Source: PALSA-693 sp963834725
Lineage (GTDB): Bacteria; Actinomycetota; Acidimicrobiia; Acidimicrobiales; Palsa-688
Assembly: GCA_963834725.1 (NCBI GenBank)
Contig: CAWICN010000001.1
Coordinates: 1,240,001 to 1,304,000 of the forward strand
Length of the DNA: 64,000 nt
Direction: 5' to 3'
Part shown: one piece after another, positions 33,668 through 42,209 of the stretch
Layout of the letters: every line of letters begins with the position of its first letter
Numbering within the stretch: the stretch's first letter is position 1
Notes under the pieces: model-generated
The model's database searches: none
What the model saw: only the letters and a program-made list of their open reading frames with translations
Told to the model about the DNA's origin: nothing
Translations under genes and position numbers: made by a program

Positions 33668-34228
33668 TCAGCCCTTCTGCAGGACGGCTTCGACCTCGAT
33701 CATGATCTTGATCTTGTCGCCCACGACGACTCCGCCTCCGTCCAGCGGCATGTTGAACTCGATCCCGTAGTCGCCCCGGTTGATCTCTGTCTCGGCCGAG
33801 AAGCCGGCGCGCAGCCCACCCCACGGGTCGGGGTTGACCCCGTTGAACTCCAGCGCCAGCTCCACCGGGCGGGTCACGCCGTGGATGGTCAGATCACCGG
33901 TGACCTCGTAGTCGCTGCCCTTCGGTCGGACCGCGGTCGAGACGAAGGTGATCTGCGGGTGCTTCTCGACATCGAAGAAATCCTGGGAGCGGAGGTGGTT
34001 GTCGCGGTTCTCGTCGCGGGTCTCGACCGACGAAGCGTCGATGCGAGCCTCCACCTTCGAGTCCAGAGGATTCTCGGCGATTGTGATCGCGCCCTCAAAG
34101 GTCTTGAAACTCCCCCTGACCTTGCTGACCATGAGATGCCGGACACTGAAGCCCACTTCGGAGTGGACCGGGTCGATGGTCCAGGTGCCAGCCACCAGAC
34201 CGGGGACCGTAACAGGGGTCGTGCTCAT
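33668..34228 (-). CDS. YceI-family lipocalin-like protein
   Basis: 186-residue YceI beta-barrel protein (binds polyprenoid-like hydrophobic molecules in relatives). Clear family start WTIDPVHSEVGFSVRHLMVS, VRGSFKTFEGAITIAENPLD, the ARIDASSVETRDENRDNHLR stretch, LTIHGVTRPVELALEFNGV, and FSAETEINRGDYGIEFNMPL. No signal peptide, so cytoplasmic like most actinobacterial homologues. ATG 34228 has GGAGG five bases upstream. Transcribed from a -35/-10 promoter overlapped by two operator sites of the divergent MarR regulator. Confidence 0.93.
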   Translation of the reverse strand: MSTTPVTVPGLVAGTWTIDPVHSEVGFSVRHLMVSKVRGSFKTFEGAITIAENPLDSKVEARIDASSVETRDENRDNHLRSQDFFDVEKHPQITFVSTAVRPKGSDYEVTGDLTIHGVTRPVELALEFNGVNPDPWGGLRAGFSAETEINRGDYGIEFNMPLDGGGVVVGDKIKIMIEVEAVLQKG

Positions 34229-34287
34229 AGGAACCTCCGCAGGATCGAAGCGAACGATGACACGGCAACAACCCACTCGGGGCAGCA

Positions 34288-34301
34288 GTTGACGTGTCAA
34301 C
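34288..34301. promoter_or_regulatory. MarR operator 1 (palindrome)
   Basis: GTTGACGTGTCAAC: perfect 6-bp arms. It lies downstream of the yceI -10 box, at the expected transcription start. Confidence 0.75.
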
Positions 34302-34303
34302 TT

Positions 34304-34332
34304 ATAGTACAAAGTCTCGGTTGATATGTCAA
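34304..34332 (-). promoter_or_regulatory. yceI promoter, -35 TTGACA, 17-bp spacer, -10 TACTAT
   Basis: Read on the minus strand: TTGACA at 34332-34327 and TACTAT at 34309-34304, 17 bases apart. The -35 box is part of operator 2. Confidence 0.7.
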
Positions 34333-34334
34333 CC
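34319..34334. promoter_or_regulatory. MarR operator 2 (palindrome)
   Basis: GGTTGATATGTCAACC: perfect 6-bp arms around a 4-base centre, same core as operator 1, overlapping the yceI -35 box and lying 23 bases before the MarR start codon. Confidence 0.75.
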
Positions 34335-34357
34335 ATCTGCCCGGAGGGTCCATTAGC

Positions 34358-34897
34358 ATGGAGCTCATGGACAGCGTCCCGTGGTTGACGCCGGCCGAGG
34401 ACCGGGCCTGGCGGGCCTGGCTGGCGATGGCCGAGCGGCTCCGTAGTCAGATCGGCCACGATCTCCAGGCCGATTCCGGTCTATCCGATGCCGACTACAT
34501 GGTGCTCGTCCACCTCTCGGAGGCCGAAGACCATCGTATGCGGATGACCGACCTGGCCGCCCGCCTCAATTGGTCCAAGAGCAGACTGTCCCACCAGCTG
34601 GCGCGCATGCAGGCCCGGGCCCTGGTGGAGCGCGACGGGTGCTCGTCCGACGGCCGGGGCGCGTTCGCGGTGCTCGGGGCGGGGGGCCTGGCCGAGATCC
34701 AGCGGGCCGCGCCACAGCATGTCGCCAGCGTGCGGCGGCATCTCATCGACGTTCTCGACGAAGTTCAACTCGAGCAGCTGGCGGCCATCGCCGAGCGGGT
34801 CGTCGCCCACTTGCGCGGCCAGAGCGCGTGCAGGCCGGCCGTCGCTGCTGGTACGCCCGACGGCATGGAAGGGTTGTGCGGCCGGAGCGGCGGCTAG
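34358..34897 (+). CDS. MarR-family transcriptional repressor
   Basis: 179-residue winged-helix regulator. The DNA-binding domain reads LSDADYMVLVHLSEAEDHRM, MTDLAARLNWSKSRLSHQLA, RMQARALVERDGCSSDGRGA with the wing Asp-Arg pattern, and a C-terminal dimerisation helix (LIDVLDEVQLEQLAAIAERV). Divergent from yceI, a common MarR-YceI pair. Two matching palindromes in the shared 129-bp region suggest it represses yceI and itself. Inducer unknown. The last 20 residues are non-conserved. Confidence 0.9.
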   Translation: MELMDSVPWLTPAEDRAWRAWLAMAERLRSQIGHDLQADSGLSDADYMVLVHLSEAEDHRMRMTDLAARLNWSKSRLSHQLARMQARALVERDGCSSDGRGAFAVLGAGGLAEIQRAAPQHVASVRRHLIDVLDEVQLEQLAAIAERVVAHLRGQSACRPAVAAGTPDGMEGLCGRSGG

Positions 34898-34911
34898 CTA
34901 GCCTGACCGCG

Positions 34912-36075
34912 GTGACCGCGACCGAGACAGCACCCGCCAAAGAGCGGTGGAGAGCACAGTGGGCCGAGTTGTTTACGGAGGTGGTGACAAGCGGGCTCTG
35001 CACCGGTTGCGCCGGCTGCGTGGTCGCCTGCCCCCACGATGTGCTCGGTTATGACGACACCAACGGTGTCTATCGCCCCTACCACCTCGAAGAAGAGCTG
35101 GGCCCAGGGGACTGCGGCCACGGATTGCGAGGGTGTACCAGTTGCACCCGGGCCTGCCCCCGCTTCCGCAACTGGGAAACCGAGATCGATAGCTACCTCT
35201 TCGGGCGCGAGCGCGATCCCGACGAGATGGACGGTGTCAGCAAGGACATCTTTCTGGCCCGGGCCACCGACACCGAGCTGCACGAGCGCGGCCAGGACGG
35301 CGGTCTGGTCTCCGCCATCCTTTTGTGGTGCCTCGACAACGATCGCATCGACGCGGCATTGGTGTCGATGCTCGAGGGCGACGGGAGCACATGGAAGGCC
35401 ATTCCCGGATTGGCCCGCACGCGGGAGGAGATCCTGGCCGCGTCTGGTTCGCGCTACACCTATTCAGCCAACACCATGGCCTACTACGACGCCGTGGAGA
35501 ACGGCGCGGAGCGCCTGGCCCTGGTAGGGATGAGCTGCCAGGCCTCTGTCCCGGCGGTCATGCGGGCCCGCAAGGCGGGCAAGGTGGGGCGCCGACTCGC
35601 CCTGTCCATCGGGCTGCTCTGCTCGAAGACCTTCGACGACGCGATTTTCGAAGAGCTGTTCGAAGCGAAGTACGGGTTGGCCCGCGCCGACATCGTCAAG
35701 ATGAACATCAAGGGGGTCTTCCAGATCTGGATGCGGGATGGCTCGTACCACGAGATCAACCTCAAGGAATGCCATCACTGGACCCGTGAGGGATGCAAGA
35801 CCTGCCCGGATTTCGCGGCGGAACACGCCGACATTGCGACCGGCGGGATCGGCGCGTTCAACGACTGGACGCTCACTCTGGTGCGCACCGACGCGGGGCG
35901 CGAGATCATCGACGGCATGATCGCGGACAAGGTGATCGAGACCCGGCCGGGTGACGACGACCCTGGCGCCATAGCTTTGCTCCGGAAACTGTCGATCGTC
36001 TCCCGTCGGCGCTGGCCGGAGACGGCCGTCGCCGCACCGCGTCTGGGCGTGCCGCCGCCGAAGGCGAAGACCTGA
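34912..36075 (+). CDS. Coenzyme F420 hydrogenase/dehydrogenase beta-subunit-like protein (FrhB/FdhB family)
   Basis: 387-residue flavin/iron-sulfur protein of the FrhB family, which moves electrons between F420 and another carrier. The N-terminal ferredoxin-like clusters are LCTGCAGCVVACPHDVLGYD (about 26-45) and GCTSCTRACPRFRNW (about 69-83). FrhB_FdhB_N and C domains follow, with RGQDGGLVSAILLWCLDNDR, ASGSRYTYSANTMAYYD, GMSCQASVPAVMRARKAGK, SIGLLCSKTFDDAIFEELFE and the Cys-containing GCKTCPDFAAEHADIATGGI. GTG 34912 is 15 bp after the MarR gene. Its redox partner is not encoded nearby. Confidence 0.9.
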   Translation: MTATETAPAKERWRAQWAELFTEVVTSGLCTGCAGCVVACPHDVLGYDDTNGVYRPYHLEEELGPGDCGHGLRGCTSCTRACPRFRNWETEIDSYLFGRERDPDEMDGVSKDIFLARATDTELHERGQDGGLVSAILLWCLDNDRIDAALVSMLEGDGSTWKAIPGLARTREEILAASGSRYTYSANTMAYYDAVENGAERLALVGMSCQASVPAVMRARKAGKVGRRLALSIGLLCSKTFDDAIFEELFEAKYGLARADIVKMNIKGVFQIWMRDGSYHEINLKECHHWTREGCKTCPDFAAEHADIATGGIGAFNDWTLTLVRTDAGREIIDGMIADKVIETRPGDDDPGAIALLRKLSIVSRRRWPETAVAAPRLGVPPPKAKT

Positions 36076-36169
36076 CCGCTGCAATCGCCTGCGCCGGTGG
36101 GCGCCGGCTCTGCGGACTGTCGCGACGGAAGGGCGGCACCAAAAGGAGCAGGCCCGAAAGGGGAGGCTC

Positions 36170-36661
36170 CTAAGCCCGGGACCGATGCTGCCCCAGGGCC
36201 GTCACCTGAGCTAGCTTCCGATGATCCCACGAGACCACCCGGGTGGCGTCGATGGCGACGACGACCCGGTTGTGCATCATGGCGTCGACGAGCGGTCGCT
36301 GCTCCTCGGTGTAGGTGCTGACATAGCGCTCCCACATCGAAACCCCGAACTCCAGCACCTGGACCGGATCCTCGACGATCCGGGCTCGTCCCACCAGCTC
36401 GACGCCACGCAAGTTCTCGTATTTGTCGCCGGCCTCCACCAGGAACGTGAGGCGTGGATCGCGGCGCAGGTTGCGGATTTTTTGGGACTCGCGCTTGGTC
36501 TCGATGGCCGGAGTGCCGCCGAGGAAGGCGTACCACATGGCGACGGCATGGATGGATCCGTCGGGGTGCATGGTGCACATGGTCGTGGTCCGCTCAGAGC
36601 GGAGGAAGTGGTCGACCTCCTCGGGGCTCATCTTTACCGCGCTCCTCTGATTGACCCCCAT
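36170..36661 (-). CDS. PPOX-class (FDOR-B like) F420/flavin-dependent protein
   Basis: 163-residue split beta-barrel protein of the pyridoxamine-5'-phosphate-oxidase superfamily. Seen: MSPEEVDHFLRSERTTTMCT, DGSIHAVAMWYAFLGGTPAI, ETKRESQKIRNLRRDPRLTF and the LVGRARIVEDP strand. The RESQKIRNL region matches F420-using members. ATG 36661 or the Met 10 residues later could be the start. It converges with the FrhB-like gene, so this short stretch carries two F420-type genes. Confidence 0.82.
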   Translation of the reverse strand: MGVNQRSAVKMSPEEVDHFLRSERTTTMCTMHPDGSIHAVAMWYAFLGGTPAIETKRESQKIRNLRRDPRLTFLVEAGDKYENLRGVELVGRARIVEDPVQVLEFGVSMWERYVSTYTEEQRPLVDAMMHNRVVVAIDATRVVSWDHRKLAQVTALGQHRSRA

Positions 36662-36733
36662 GCCCGACCAGCCTAGCGGTCGGCCAGGCGGCTGGCCCCG
36701 AGGTGGCCGTGGCGGCTAGGTTGTCGCCCCGCC

Positions 36734-36832
36734 ATGGGATCCCTCATCAAAAAACGGCGCAAGCGCATGCGTAAGAAGAAGCACAAGAAAATGCTGAAGG
36801 CGACGCGCTGGCAGCGCCGGGCGGGGCGCTAG
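36734..36832 (+). CDS. 30S ribosomal protein bS22 (AURKAIP1/COX24-domain protein)
   Basis: 32-residue, extremely basic protein starting MGSLIKKRRKRMRKKKHKKM and ending LKATRWQRRAGR. It matches the mycobacterial bS22 small-subunit protein pattern (MGSVIKKRRKRM..KKH.K...TR.QRR). ATG at 36734 has no Shine-Dalgarno box nearby, suggesting a leaderless or weakly initiated mRNA. Confidence 0.88.
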   Translation: MGSLIKKRRKRMRKKKHKKMLKATRWQRRAGR

Positions 36833-36840
36833 CCGGTCCC

Positions 36841-36980
36841 GCCAGTGGTCACGCCGGGCCTGCCGGTAGTCACGCCGGGCCGGCCGGTAGTCACGCCGGG
36901 CCGGCCGGTAGTCACGCCGGGCCGGCCGGTAGTCACGCCGGGCCGGCCGGTAATCACGCCGGCCTGCCGGTAGTCATGCC
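36841..36980. repeat. 21-bp tandem repeat, about 6 copies, between bS22 and ispE
   Basis: Unit CCGGTAGTCACGCCGGGCCGG, four near-identical copies from 36863, with degraded copies on each side; the last one runs into the ispE stop. GC palindromes inside the unit (CCGGGCCGG) could form hairpins in both transcripts. Confidence 0.94.
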
Positions 36981-37708
36981 GGCCCCGCACCGGGCGGAAC
37001 CGGGGTCACCACCACCCGATCCTCACCCGGGTAGGCACCCGGAACGAACCAGGTGGACCCGCTGCCGGCGAGCACCGGTGTCTCCCCCGTCGCCGCCCCC
37101 AGCCGGTCGCGCCACGCGACAAGCCGCGGCTCAACGCGCCGCGCAGCTGCCTCCAGATCGTTGGGGCCGCCGGACCCGGTGCCCCCCAGTTGATCCCACG
37201 TCTGGTACACGAGCCGCGTCGACACCCCGAACGGGGGTGTGAGCAGCGTGTAGGCGCGACCGTCGACCGCGTCAAAGGGCAGCGGATCGACCTGCTCTCC
37301 CACTCCTCGCACCCGGGCCCGGCCACCGACCAGGCAGAAGGGGACGTCCGCGCCCAGCCGGGCGGCCAGCTCGAGGTCGGTCACGCCGGCCCAGCGCAAC
37401 ACGGCCGCGGCGTCGGCCGATCCCCCACCCAGGCCGGCACCGGGCGGAATGCGCTTGTGGAGGCGAACAAAGGCCTTCCGGCCGCTCGCCGCCAGTGCCA
37501 GTCGGACCAGGTTGTCGTCGCCCGCCGGGACGCCGAAGCTGGATCCGCCCGTGACATCCAGGCCGTCCCCCGGCCCGATCTCGAGGCGGTCGCACAGGTC
37601 GACGGTGAGCATCTCGGCGTCCAGAAGGTGGTACCCGTCGGCCCGGGCGCCGGTGATGCGGAGCGATAGCGTCAGCTTGGCGGGGGCGTCCACCACCGTG
37701 CTACTCAT
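36974..37708 (-). CDS. ispE: 4-diphosphocytidyl-2-C-methyl-D-erythritol kinase
   Basis: GHMP kinase of the non-mevalonate isoprenoid pathway. Family marks: VDAPAKLTLSLRITGARADG, the ATP loop RIPPGAGLGGGSADAAAVLR, and the GHMP C-terminal motif PVLAGSGSTWFV. 244 residues, at the short end for IspE. ATG 37708 overlaps the rsmA stop by eight bases (ATGAGTAG). Confidence 0.92.
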   Translation of the reverse strand: MSSTVVDAPAKLTLSLRITGARADGYHLLDAEMLTVDLCDRLEIGPGDGLDVTGGSSFGVPAGDDNLVRLALAASGRKAFVRLHKRIPPGAGLGGGSADAAAVLRWAGVTDLELAARLGADVPFCLVGGRARVRGVGEQVDPLPFDAVDGRAYTLLTPPFGVSTRLVYQTWDQLGGTGSGGPNDLEAAARRVEPRLVAWRDRLGAATGETPVLAGSGSTWFVPGAYPGEDRVVVTPVPPGAGPA

Positions 37709-38573
37709 GCGGAATAGCGCCCTGGTCGAGCTGTTCAGCTCGAGCATCAGGGACGGCCTTCGCGACAGCGGCCAGACGGCCCCACGCGTGCACATCGAGG
37801 TTCTCGGCCCGGCTGTCCGGCCTGACTGATGCCGCCTCGAAACCGCCCGGCGGGACCATTCCTGCGAGCGCCCGCCGGAGCATCTTGCGGCGCTTGCCGA
37901 ACCCGGCCTTGACCAGTCGGAAGAGCGTGTCGGCATCGACTTTGGCCGGGTCGACGGCGGGCGTCGGGCGCCGGCGGATCGAGACCAGCGCCGAGTCCAC
38001 CTTCGGGCGCGGAAGGAAGACGGTAGGGGGCACATGTCCGACCAATGACGCATCCGCCCAATAGGCGACCTTCACCGAAACGGCCCCGTACTGCGGGTTC
38101 CCCGGCAACGCGACGAGCCGCTCGCCGGCCTCGCGCTGCACCATGATCACCATCCGGTCGATGGCCGGCACCCCGTCCAGGAGATCGGCCACCAGCGGGG
38201 TGGCGATGTTGTACGGCAGGTTGGCGACCATGACCCATCCGGGGATAAATCCGAGGACCTGGCGCCAGTCCAGGGTCATGGCGTCGCCATGCACCAGCCG
38301 CACGTTGGGGCCGACCACCGCCTGGAGCACCGGCAGCAGCCCCTTGTCGATCTCGACGGCCGTGACGGCGGCGCCGGTCGCCTCGAGGGCCATCGTGAGC
38401 GAGCCGAGCCCGGCTCCGATCTCAATCACCCGGTCCGCCGGGCCGACCTTGGCCAGCCGGACCACCCGCCGCACGGTGTTGGCATCCGTCACGAAGTTCT
38501 GTCCGAGGGCCCGGTTGGGCCGCAGCCCGTGAGTGGTCAGCAGGTCGTTGATCTGCCGCGGGGTCAGCGTCAC
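37701..38573 (-). CDS. rsmA: 16S rRNA dimethyladenosine transferase (KsgA)
   Basis: SAM-dependent methylase that dimethylates the two adenines near the 3' end of 16S rRNA. Motifs: LRPNRALGQNFVTDANTVRR, SAM motif I VIEIGAGLGSLTMALEATGA, VEIDKGLLPVL, catalytic motif IV NLPYNIATPLV, VIMVQREAGERLVALPGNPQ, and FLPRPKVDSALVSIRRR. GTG 38573 overlaps the tatD stop (GTGA). 290 residues, normal. Confidence 0.95.
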   Translation of the reverse strand: MTLTPRQINDLLTTHGLRPNRALGQNFVTDANTVRRVVRLAKVGPADRVIEIGAGLGSLTMALEATGAAVTAVEIDKGLLPVLQAVVGPNVRLVHGDAMTLDWRQVLGFIPGWVMVANLPYNIATPLVADLLDGVPAIDRMVIMVQREAGERLVALPGNPQYGAVSVKVAYWADASLVGHVPPTVFLPRPKVDSALVSIRRRPTPAVDPAKVDADTLFRLVKAGFGKRRKMLRRALAGMVPPGGFEAASVRPDSRAENLDVHAWGRLAAVAKAVPDARAEQLDQGAIPHE

Positions 38574-39391
38574 CGGCGGTCGCCCGCCCGTCTGCCTTCT
38601 CCCGCCGGTCCGGCCGGAAGCCGGAACGCCGCGGCGGTGTTGGCCCACGTGGCCAGTTCGACCGTCTCGGGCGGCTCGCCGCGCATTGCGGCCACGGCCG
38701 AGCCGACGACCGGCACCAAGGCGGGGCTATTACGCCGACCCCGATACGGAACGGGCGCCAGATACGGGCTGTCGGTCTCGACGAGAAGCCGGTCGAGCGG
38801 GCAGGCCGCGGCCGCGGCCCGGACGGCGTCCGCAGACTTGAACGTCACGATCCCGCTGAACGATAGCCTCGCCCCCATCTCCAGCCCCCGTGCCGCTTCG
38901 GTGGGGCCGCCGCTGAAGCAGTGCAGGATCCACCGCTCCGGTACGCCGGTCGCGGCGAGAATCTCGAAGGTGTCGTCCCAGGCCTCGCGGGTGTGGACCA
39001 CCAGCGTCAGGTCAAGGGCGAGAGCGAGCTGAATCTGGGCCGCGAAAGCCTCCCGCTGGATCGGACGGGGCGAGTGGTCATAGTGGTAATCGAGCCCGCA
39101 TTCGCCCACGCCGACCACAACCGGATCGGACCGGCTCAACAGGGCGGCGATCCCGTCGACTCCCTCGACGGCGTCATGGGGGTGCAGGCCGGCCGTGGCC
39201 CACACGCCCTCGTGGGCGTGGGCCACATCGATCGCGGCCGCCGACTCGCCGGCGTCGGTGCCGATCGTGATCATCCGGGTCACCCCTGCGGCCCGGGCCT
39301 GCTCTATGACCGAAATGTCAACGCCCGAGCCATCCGGGCCGGAGCCATCCACGCCGTCGAACGTGAGGTGGCAGTGGCTGTCGGCCCACAT
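38570..39391 (-). CDS. tatD: TatD-family metal-dependent DNase
   Basis: TIM-barrel metal hydrolase, 273 residues. The metal ligands are in ADSHCHLTFD (residues 3-12), GVGECGLDYHYD (Glu), VVHTREAWDDTFEIL (His), RWILHCFSGGP (His) and LLVETDSPYLAPVPYRGRRN (Asp). Related enzymes act as 3'-5' exonuclease or D-amino-acyl-tRNA proofreading enzymes; the exact role is open. Between metG and rsmA, the usual actinobacterial position, but without the rpf gene often found next to it. Confidence 0.92.
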   Translation of the reverse strand: MWADSHCHLTFDGVDGSGPDGSGVDISVIEQARAAGVTRMITIGTDAGESAAAIDVAHAHEGVWATAGLHPHDAVEGVDGIAALLSRSDPVVVGVGECGLDYHYDHSPRPIQREAFAAQIQLALALDLTLVVHTREAWDDTFEILAATGVPERWILHCFSGGPTEAARGLEMGARLSFSGIVTFKSADAVRAAAAACPLDRLLVETDSPYLAPVPYRGRRNSPALVPVVGSAVAAMRGEPPETVELATWANTAAAFRLPAGPAGEGRRAGDRR

Positions 39392-39400
39392 TGTCGGACC

Positions 39401-40909
39401 TCAGTCGGTGATCCGTGGAAAGAGCGGTTCGCCCCGCTCAACCGTCAACCGGCCCGGATAGCCGCCCCAGGCCGCGGCCGCCGGCAAGCGCTGATCCTCC
39501 ACCCGGCCGGGTAGCCCGATGCGCGACCAGATCTCCTGCGAGGCCCGCGTCAGGGCGGGACTGGCCAGGATGGCCACGATCCGCAGCACTTCGAGCGCGT
39601 CACCGAGGGCGGCGTCGACCGCAGGGCCGGGTTCGGCCTTCCACGGCTCAGCTGCTTCGAGGGCGGCGTTCGCCTCGCGCACCAACCGCCAGGTCGCCTC
39701 GAGGGCATCGCTTGGCGCGATGCGCGTCCAGGCGCCGGCCGAGGTCTCGTAGGCCGACGCCGCGGCCGTGGCCAGGGGGCTGGACAGATCGGGCGCCGGG
39801 CCGATGCCCGCACACTTCCTCTGCACCACGGTCGCCACCCGGGCCAGCAAATTGCCCAGATTGTTGGCGAGATCGGCGTTGTAACGGGCGACCATCCCTT
39901 CGTAGGAGAAATCCCCGTCGGGACCGAAGGCCTGGTCGCGCAGGAAGTGGTAGCGATAGCCGTCCACGCCGAACACCGGGGTAAGGTCCGCTGGGGCGAT
40001 TCCGGTGAGGGCCGACTTGGACATCTTCTCGCCGCCGACCAGCAAGTAGCCGTGCACCGCAATGCGCGCTGGCGGTTGGATAGCCGCGGCCATCAGCAGC
40101 GCCGGCCAGTACACGCAGTGGAACCGCAGGATGTCCTTGCCGATGAGGTGGTGCACCGCCGGCCACCAGCGGGCGAAGCGCTCGGGATCGGACCCATAGC
40201 CAATGGCGGTGCAGTAGTTGATGAGGGCGTCGTACCAGACGTAAAAGACGTGGCCGGCATCCCACGGGACCGGGACACCCCACGTGATCGACGTGCGGGA
40301 GATGGAAATGTCCCGGAGGCCGGCTTTGATCAGGCCGACGGCCTCATTGCGTTTCGCTTCGGGGGTCACCGCGCCCGGATTGGCCTCATACCACTCGAGC
40401 AGGCGGTCGGTGAACTCGGACAGCTTGAAGAAGTAGTTCTCCTCGGACAGCAACTCGACCGGAGTGCCGTGGATCGGACACCGGTTGCCGTCGATCAACT
40501 CGGCTTCGGTGTAGTACGCCTCACAGGAGACGCAGTACAGACCCTCGTAGGGCCGCAGCTCGATCCAGCCATTGTCGTAAGCGGCCTGCATCAGGGCGGC
40601 CGTGGCGTGGTGGTGGCGCGGCTCGGAGGTCCGGATGAAATCGTCGTAGGCGATGTCGAGACCGGCCCACGCCTCCCGGTAGCGGGCGCTCGTCTGATCG
40701 GCCTGCTCCCGCGGAGTCAGGCCGTTCGCTTCGGCGGCGCGCTGCACCTTGAGGCCGTGCTCGTCCGTACCGGTGAGGAAGTACACATCGTCGCCGCGCA
40801 GCCGGTGCCAGCGGGCCACGGCGTCGGCGGTGACCGTCGTGTAGGCGTGGCCGACGTGGGGCGCGTCGTTGACGTAGTAAATCGGGGTGGTGATGTAAAA
40901 CCGGGCCAC
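39401..40909 (-). CDS. metG: Methionyl-tRNA synthetase
   Basis: Class I synthetase, 502 residues. The HIGH-type motif is in YYVNDAPHVGHAYTTVTADA, the connective insert carries Cys residues (YCVSCEAYYTEAELIDGNRC), and the KMSKS motif is in GGEKMSKSALTG (KMSKS followed by Ala). VNDAPHVGHAY and WGVPVPWDAGHVFYVWYDAL are typical. Short form without the C-terminal tRNA-binding domain. Upstream neighbour rsmI is on the same strand. Confidence 0.95.
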   Translation of the reverse strand: MARFYITTPIYYVNDAPHVGHAYTTVTADAVARWHRLRGDDVYFLTGTDEHGLKVQRAAEANGLTPREQADQTSARYREAWAGLDIAYDDFIRTSEPRHHHATAALMQAAYDNGWIELRPYEGLYCVSCEAYYTEAELIDGNRCPIHGTPVELLSEENYFFKLSEFTDRLLEWYEANPGAVTPEAKRNEAVGLIKAGLRDISISRTSITWGVPVPWDAGHVFYVWYDALINYCTAIGYGSDPERFARWWPAVHHLIGKDILRFHCVYWPALLMAAAIQPPARIAVHGYLLVGGEKMSKSALTGIAPADLTPVFGVDGYRYHFLRDQAFGPDGDFSYEGMVARYNADLANNLGNLLARVATVVQRKCAGIGPAPDLSSPLATAAASAYETSAGAWTRIAPSDALEATWRLVREANAALEAAEPWKAEPGPAVDAALGDALEVLRIVAILASPALTRASQEIWSRIGLPGRVEDQRLPAAAAWGGYPGRLTVERGEPLFPRITD

Positions 40910-40941
40910 GGCACTGGAGGGTACCGGCTGGCCGTCCGAGG

Positions 40942-41806
40942 TCAGAGGCGCGTTTTGCCCCCGTCTCCAGTCCGCTCGGGCGCCGAGAGCCTCAGCGCCA
41001 GCTCGTACACCTGGCGTTTGGGGAGTCGGAGCTCAGCAGCCACGCCTGCCACCGCCTGCCGGCGGTCCGCCCCAAGGTCGAAGCGGGCCTGCAGAGCAGC
41101 GATCACGTCCGCCTCGGAGGGGCGTTCCGTGGCGGCCCGCTCGGCGCCGCCGACAACGAGGACCCATTCACCCCGGGGCTCACCGCCGGCGGCCCAGTTG
41201 ATGGCGTCGCCGACCGTTCCCCGCCAGAGCTCCTCGTGCACCTTGGTCAGCTCCCTGCCGACGGCCATGCGGCGCTCCGCCCCACACGCCTCGGCCAGAT
41301 CGGCCAGGGTGCGCAAGACCCGATGCGGCGCCTCGTAGAGCACGGTCGTGCATTCCCGCGAGGCCAGCTGACGCAACCGGGTCTGGCGCCCGGGGCCGCG
41401 GCGGGGCAGGAAGCCTTCGAAGCAAAAAGGCTCGGCCGGGAGCCCGGACGCGACGAGGGCGGTCAGCGAGGCGGAAGGACCGGGTACCACCTCCACTGCC
41501 ACGCCGGCCTCCGCCGCGGCCTGGACCACCCGGGCCCCCGGGTCGGAGATGCCGGGCATGCCAGCATCGGTCACGACGGCAACGGTCGCGCCTCCCTCGG
41601 CCAGCCCCACCGCATTCTCGGCAGAGGTGGCCTCATTGTAGCTGGTGCATGGCCAGCAGCCGGGGGGCGGGGATCCCGACCGCGCTCAGCAGCTTGCGGG
41701 TGCGGCGGGTGTCCTCGCAGAAGATGACATCGGCTCCTCGCAGGGTGGCGGCTGCCCGCGGGGACAGGTCACCAAGATTCCCGATGGGAGTTCCGACGAG
41801 CACCAC
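40942..41806 (-). CDS. rsmI: 16S rRNA (cytidine-2'-O)-methyltransferase RsmI, frameshifted
   Basis: Methylates C1402 of 16S rRNA. The N-terminal part is VLVGTPIGNLGDLSPRAAAT with DVIFCEDTRRTRKLLSAVGI. After MHQL the frame breaks near 41643 (one extra base), and the next frame goes on with NEATSAENAVGLAEGGATVA, VVTDAGMPGISDPGARVVQA, EVVPGPSASLTALVASGLPA and FEGFLPRRGPGR. The C-terminal HTH-like region (KRQVYELALRLS) is present. The GTG around 41806 is the likely start. Confidence 0.88.
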
Positions 41807-41865
41807 CCTGCCGCCGGGCGCGGGCTGACCCGCCGGTCTGCCACAGACCGGCGCCGACGGCGGTG

Positions 41866-42204
41866 TCAACTGCCGCGGACCTCGAGGCAGTCGCCCAGAT
41901 GGAGGCTCCACCGCTCGAACGTGCCGGCCGGTGCGACCACCAGCCCGCCGCGGCCGAGGTGGGGTGGTGACAGCCGATGGGGTCCGACGACGCCGATGCG
42001 CCGCACCCGGAGCGCCGGCCTGCCGCCGTCAAGCTTCGCCCGGGCGCACCAGGCCACGTCGAGCGCCTGAGGGTGGCCTCCGGTCAAGGTCTGCACGACC
42101 GCTGGGCTCCGCAACACCAGCGCCCCTTGCAGCGACGCCTGCCACCCGCGGCGCCGGTCTTCCACCGACGCCAGCACATCGCCATCACGGAGCAACCACG
42201 ACAT
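41866..42204 (-). CDS. DUF192 family protein
   Basis: 112-residue small beta-rich protein. Matches the DUF192 plan: WQASLQGALVLRSPAVVQTL near the N-terminus, LDVAWCARAKLDGGRPALRV in the middle, then RRIGVVGPHRLSPPHLGRGG and LVVAPAGTFERWSLHLGDCL. The usual Gly-Met-rich segment in the middle is less conserved. Function unknown. It lies 5 bp from the end of ychF, and 59 bp separate it from rsmI. Confidence 0.72.
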   Translation of the reverse strand: MSWLLRDGDVLASVEDRRRGWQASLQGALVLRSPAVVQTLTGGHPQALDVAWCARAKLDGGRPALRVRRIGVVGPHRLSPPHLGRGGLVVAPAGTFERWSLHLGDCLEVRGS

Positions 42205-42209
42205 CGCCG

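Noticed and set aside
36841..36980. CRISPR array or REP-type array
   Set aside because: Units abut with no spacers; it is a simple minisatellite.
41769..42032. Antisense ORF overlapping DUF192
   Set aside because: No motif; a GC-rich shadow.
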